Shown here piece after piece: positions 7,357-8,568 of a stretch of 8,568 nt of DNA. This stretch comes from Clostridiales bacterium (GTDB lineage Bacteria > Bacillota > Clostridia > Oscillospirales > QAMX01): assembly GCA_012841675.1 (NCBI GenBank), contig DUUG01000298.1, positions 1-8,568 of the forward strand, in the 5' to 3' direction. The position numbers and the translations under genes are program-made. Each line of letters starts with the position of its first letter. Position 1 is the first letter of the stretch. The notes under the pieces are model-generated. The model searched no databases and was not told the origin of the DNA. It saw only the letters and a list, made by a program, of their open reading frames with translations.

Positions 7357-8568
7357 ATATTCCTAGCTTTTCTCGCCGGATCTTCTCAAGCGTTGTGAAG
7401 TTAAACAGGCTAACATGCCCCGGCAAAGGCAGAATCTTCTCGTTTATGGCATCCAGAAGCCACGCCGCCTGGGGATAGTAGAACTGCTCTAACTCGGGGC
7501 AGGGCGAAATCTCGTTGGGCGCACCCACGACCACCGGAGGCGCATCCAAATCGTCAAAGGCCATTTCCGTAATGTTTCTGGCAAAATCGTTCAAATGGGA
7601 GCCTCGCTCGCAGGCATCCGACACCAGCAGAATCCGCCCTGTTTTCTTGACCGACGCCAGCACCGGCTCATAGTTAAAGGGAACTAAGGATCTTGCGTCA
7701 ATGACCTCGGCAGAGAGGTTGTATTTTTCCTCCAACATATTGGCCGCTTCGATGGCCGGGTACAAAGCGGCACCCACCGTTAAGATGGTAATATCCGAGC
7801 CGGCGCGCTTAATGTCCGGTTCACCAAGGGGAATCTCGTAATACTCGGCAGGCACGCTTTCTCTAAATTGTTCGCCGATGTCATAAAGCTTCTGGCTTTC
7901 GAAGAACACCACCGGGTCCGTTCCGGCCAAAGCGGCGTTCATCATGCCCTTGGCGTCATAGGGGGTAACCGGGAAGCAGACCTTGAGCCCCGGAATGTGT
8001 GCCACCAGACTGGTCCAGTCTTGGGCATGCTGGGCGCCGTACTTGGAGCCGCAGGAAACGCGCAGCACCACGGGCATATTAAGCAGCCCTGCGGACATGG
8101 CCTGCCATTTGGCCAACTGGTTAAAGACCTCGTCCCCGGCACGGCCTAAAAAGTCACAGTACATAAGCTCCGGAATGGCGCGGCCGCCGCACAAACCGTA
8201 TCCCACCGCCGCCGAAACGATTATGGCTTCGGAAATAGGGGAGTTAAAGAACCGATGGTAGGGCAAGGATTCGGTCATGCCCGTGTAAACGCCAAAGGCA
8301 CCGCCCCAGTCTCTGTTGTCCTCGCCAAAGGCAATGACCGTGGGATCTTCGTAGAATTTGTCAAAAATGGCTTCAAATAAGGCATCCCGCAAAGAGAAAG
8401 CCCTAAGCTTGGATACGGGCTTGCCGTTTTCATCCTTGCTGGAGCGGATTTTTTCGGCAAGCTTCTGCACACGGCTGTTTTCCTCTTTGGCCGTAAGCAC
8501 CTGCGGCTCGCCCTCTGCCATTTTGGCTTTTTGTCTTGAGCTACAGGTATACTGGATATACCTATCTC
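7355..8568 (-). CDS. ThDP-dependent E1-type dehydrogenase, beta (transketolase-like) part; probably 5'-partial, possible alpha-beta fusion
   Basis: This looks like the beta part of a 2-oxoacid (pyruvate/branched-chain/acetoin) dehydrogenase E1 enzyme, which uses thiamine diphosphate to decarboxylate a 2-oxoacid or cleave an acyloin. Numbered from the ATG at 8521 (388 residues), the E1-beta signatures are GEDNRDWGG at 66-74, the TPISE-like FNSPISEAI with the expected cofactor-activating glutamate E98, [18 protein letters not shown] at 122-139, GAQHAQDW with H165 in place of the usual HSQS, IPGLKV at 176-181, PYDAKGM at 187-193 and a C-terminal transketolase domain from about 240. The ATG at 8521 has no Shine-Dalgarno sequence, unlike every other gene here. 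The frame stays open to the window edge, and about 40 linker-like residues precede the usual beta start. I therefore infer that the gene begins outside the window, perhaps as an E1 alpha-beta fusion. A weaker alternative is a start at 8521, or at the GTG seven codons later. No E2 or E3 partner is visible. The substrate is unknown. Confidence 0.8.
   Translation of the reverse strand, partial: DRYIQYTCSSRQKAKMAEGEPQVLTAKEENSRVQKLAEKIRSSKDENGKPVSKLRAFSLRDALFEAIFDKFYEDPTVIAFGEDNRDWGGAFGVYTGMTESLPYHRFFNSPISEAIIVSAAVGYGLCGGRAIPELMYCDFLGRAGDEVFNQLAKWQAMSAGLLNMPVVLRVSCGSKYGAQHAQDWTSLVAHIPGLKVCFPVTPYDAKGMMNAALAGTDPVVFFESQKLYDIGEQFRESVPAEYYEIPLGEPDIKRAGSDITILTVGAALYPAIEAANMLEEKYNLSAEVIDARSLVPFNYEPVLASVKKTGRILLVSDACERGSHLNDFARNITEMAFDDLDAPPVVVGAPNEISPCPELEQFYYPQAAWLLDAINEKILPLPGHVSLFNFTTLEKIRREKLGI
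8545..8563. repeat. Perfect 7-5-7 inverted repeat at the right edge
   Basis: The arms AGGTATA and TATACCT are exact complements separated by CTGGA. The repeat sits 24-42 nt upstream of the ATG at 8521. If the E1-like gene starts at 8521 this could be an operator. If, as I think likelier, the frame continues through it, it is a chance feature inside coding sequence. Confidence 0.35.

Overview
The window is a stretch of one tightly packed operon, read entirely on the minus strand, for breakdown of L-rhamnose or a closely related 6-deoxyhexose. Strong AGGAGG-type ribosome sites, a roughly balanced base composition and the fused aldolase/short-chain dehydrogenase point to a Firmicutes-like, probably clostridial and fermentative, bacterium. 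The taxon is an inference: there is no rRNA or other marker gene here.

In transcription order (from high to low coordinates) the genes are: a thiamine-diphosphate E1-type dehydrogenase/transketolase-like protein, apparently entering from beyond the right edge (7355-8568); a zinc-dependent sugar (alcohol) dehydrogenase like L-sorbose-1-phosphate reductase SorE (6067-7341); a two-domain class II aldolase/short-chain dehydrogenase (4139-6070); a PHP-domain hydrolase (2874-4121); rhamnulokinase RhaB (1384-2862); L-rhamnose isomerase RhaA (114-1370); and the first 31 codons of a small protein of the sensory-rhodopsin-transducer (ASRT, DUF1362) family (1-94). Gaps range from a 4-bp overlap to 19 bp, and almost every gene has its own Shine-Dalgarno sequence. 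No promoter, terminator, regulator, transporter, RNA gene, mobile element or CRISPR array is visible, and no non-coding stretch exceeds 20 bp.

The core pathway is clear. RhaA converts L-rhamnose to L-rhamnulose, and RhaB phosphorylates it at C1. The aldolase half of the fusion splits rhamnulose-1-phosphate into dihydroxyacetone phosphate and L-lactaldehyde, and its dehydrogenase half can act on the lactaldehyde.

Four further proteins are not part of the textbook pathway: the E1-like enzyme, the SorE-like dehydrogenase, the PHP protein and the ASRT-like protein. The PHP protein keeps the HxH and DHD motifs but appears to have lost several later histidines of the family. Together these suggest an extended rhamnose module with an extra redox or carboligation branch, a possible phosphatase or repair step and a small-molecule-binding accessory protein. 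These roles are inferences from context.
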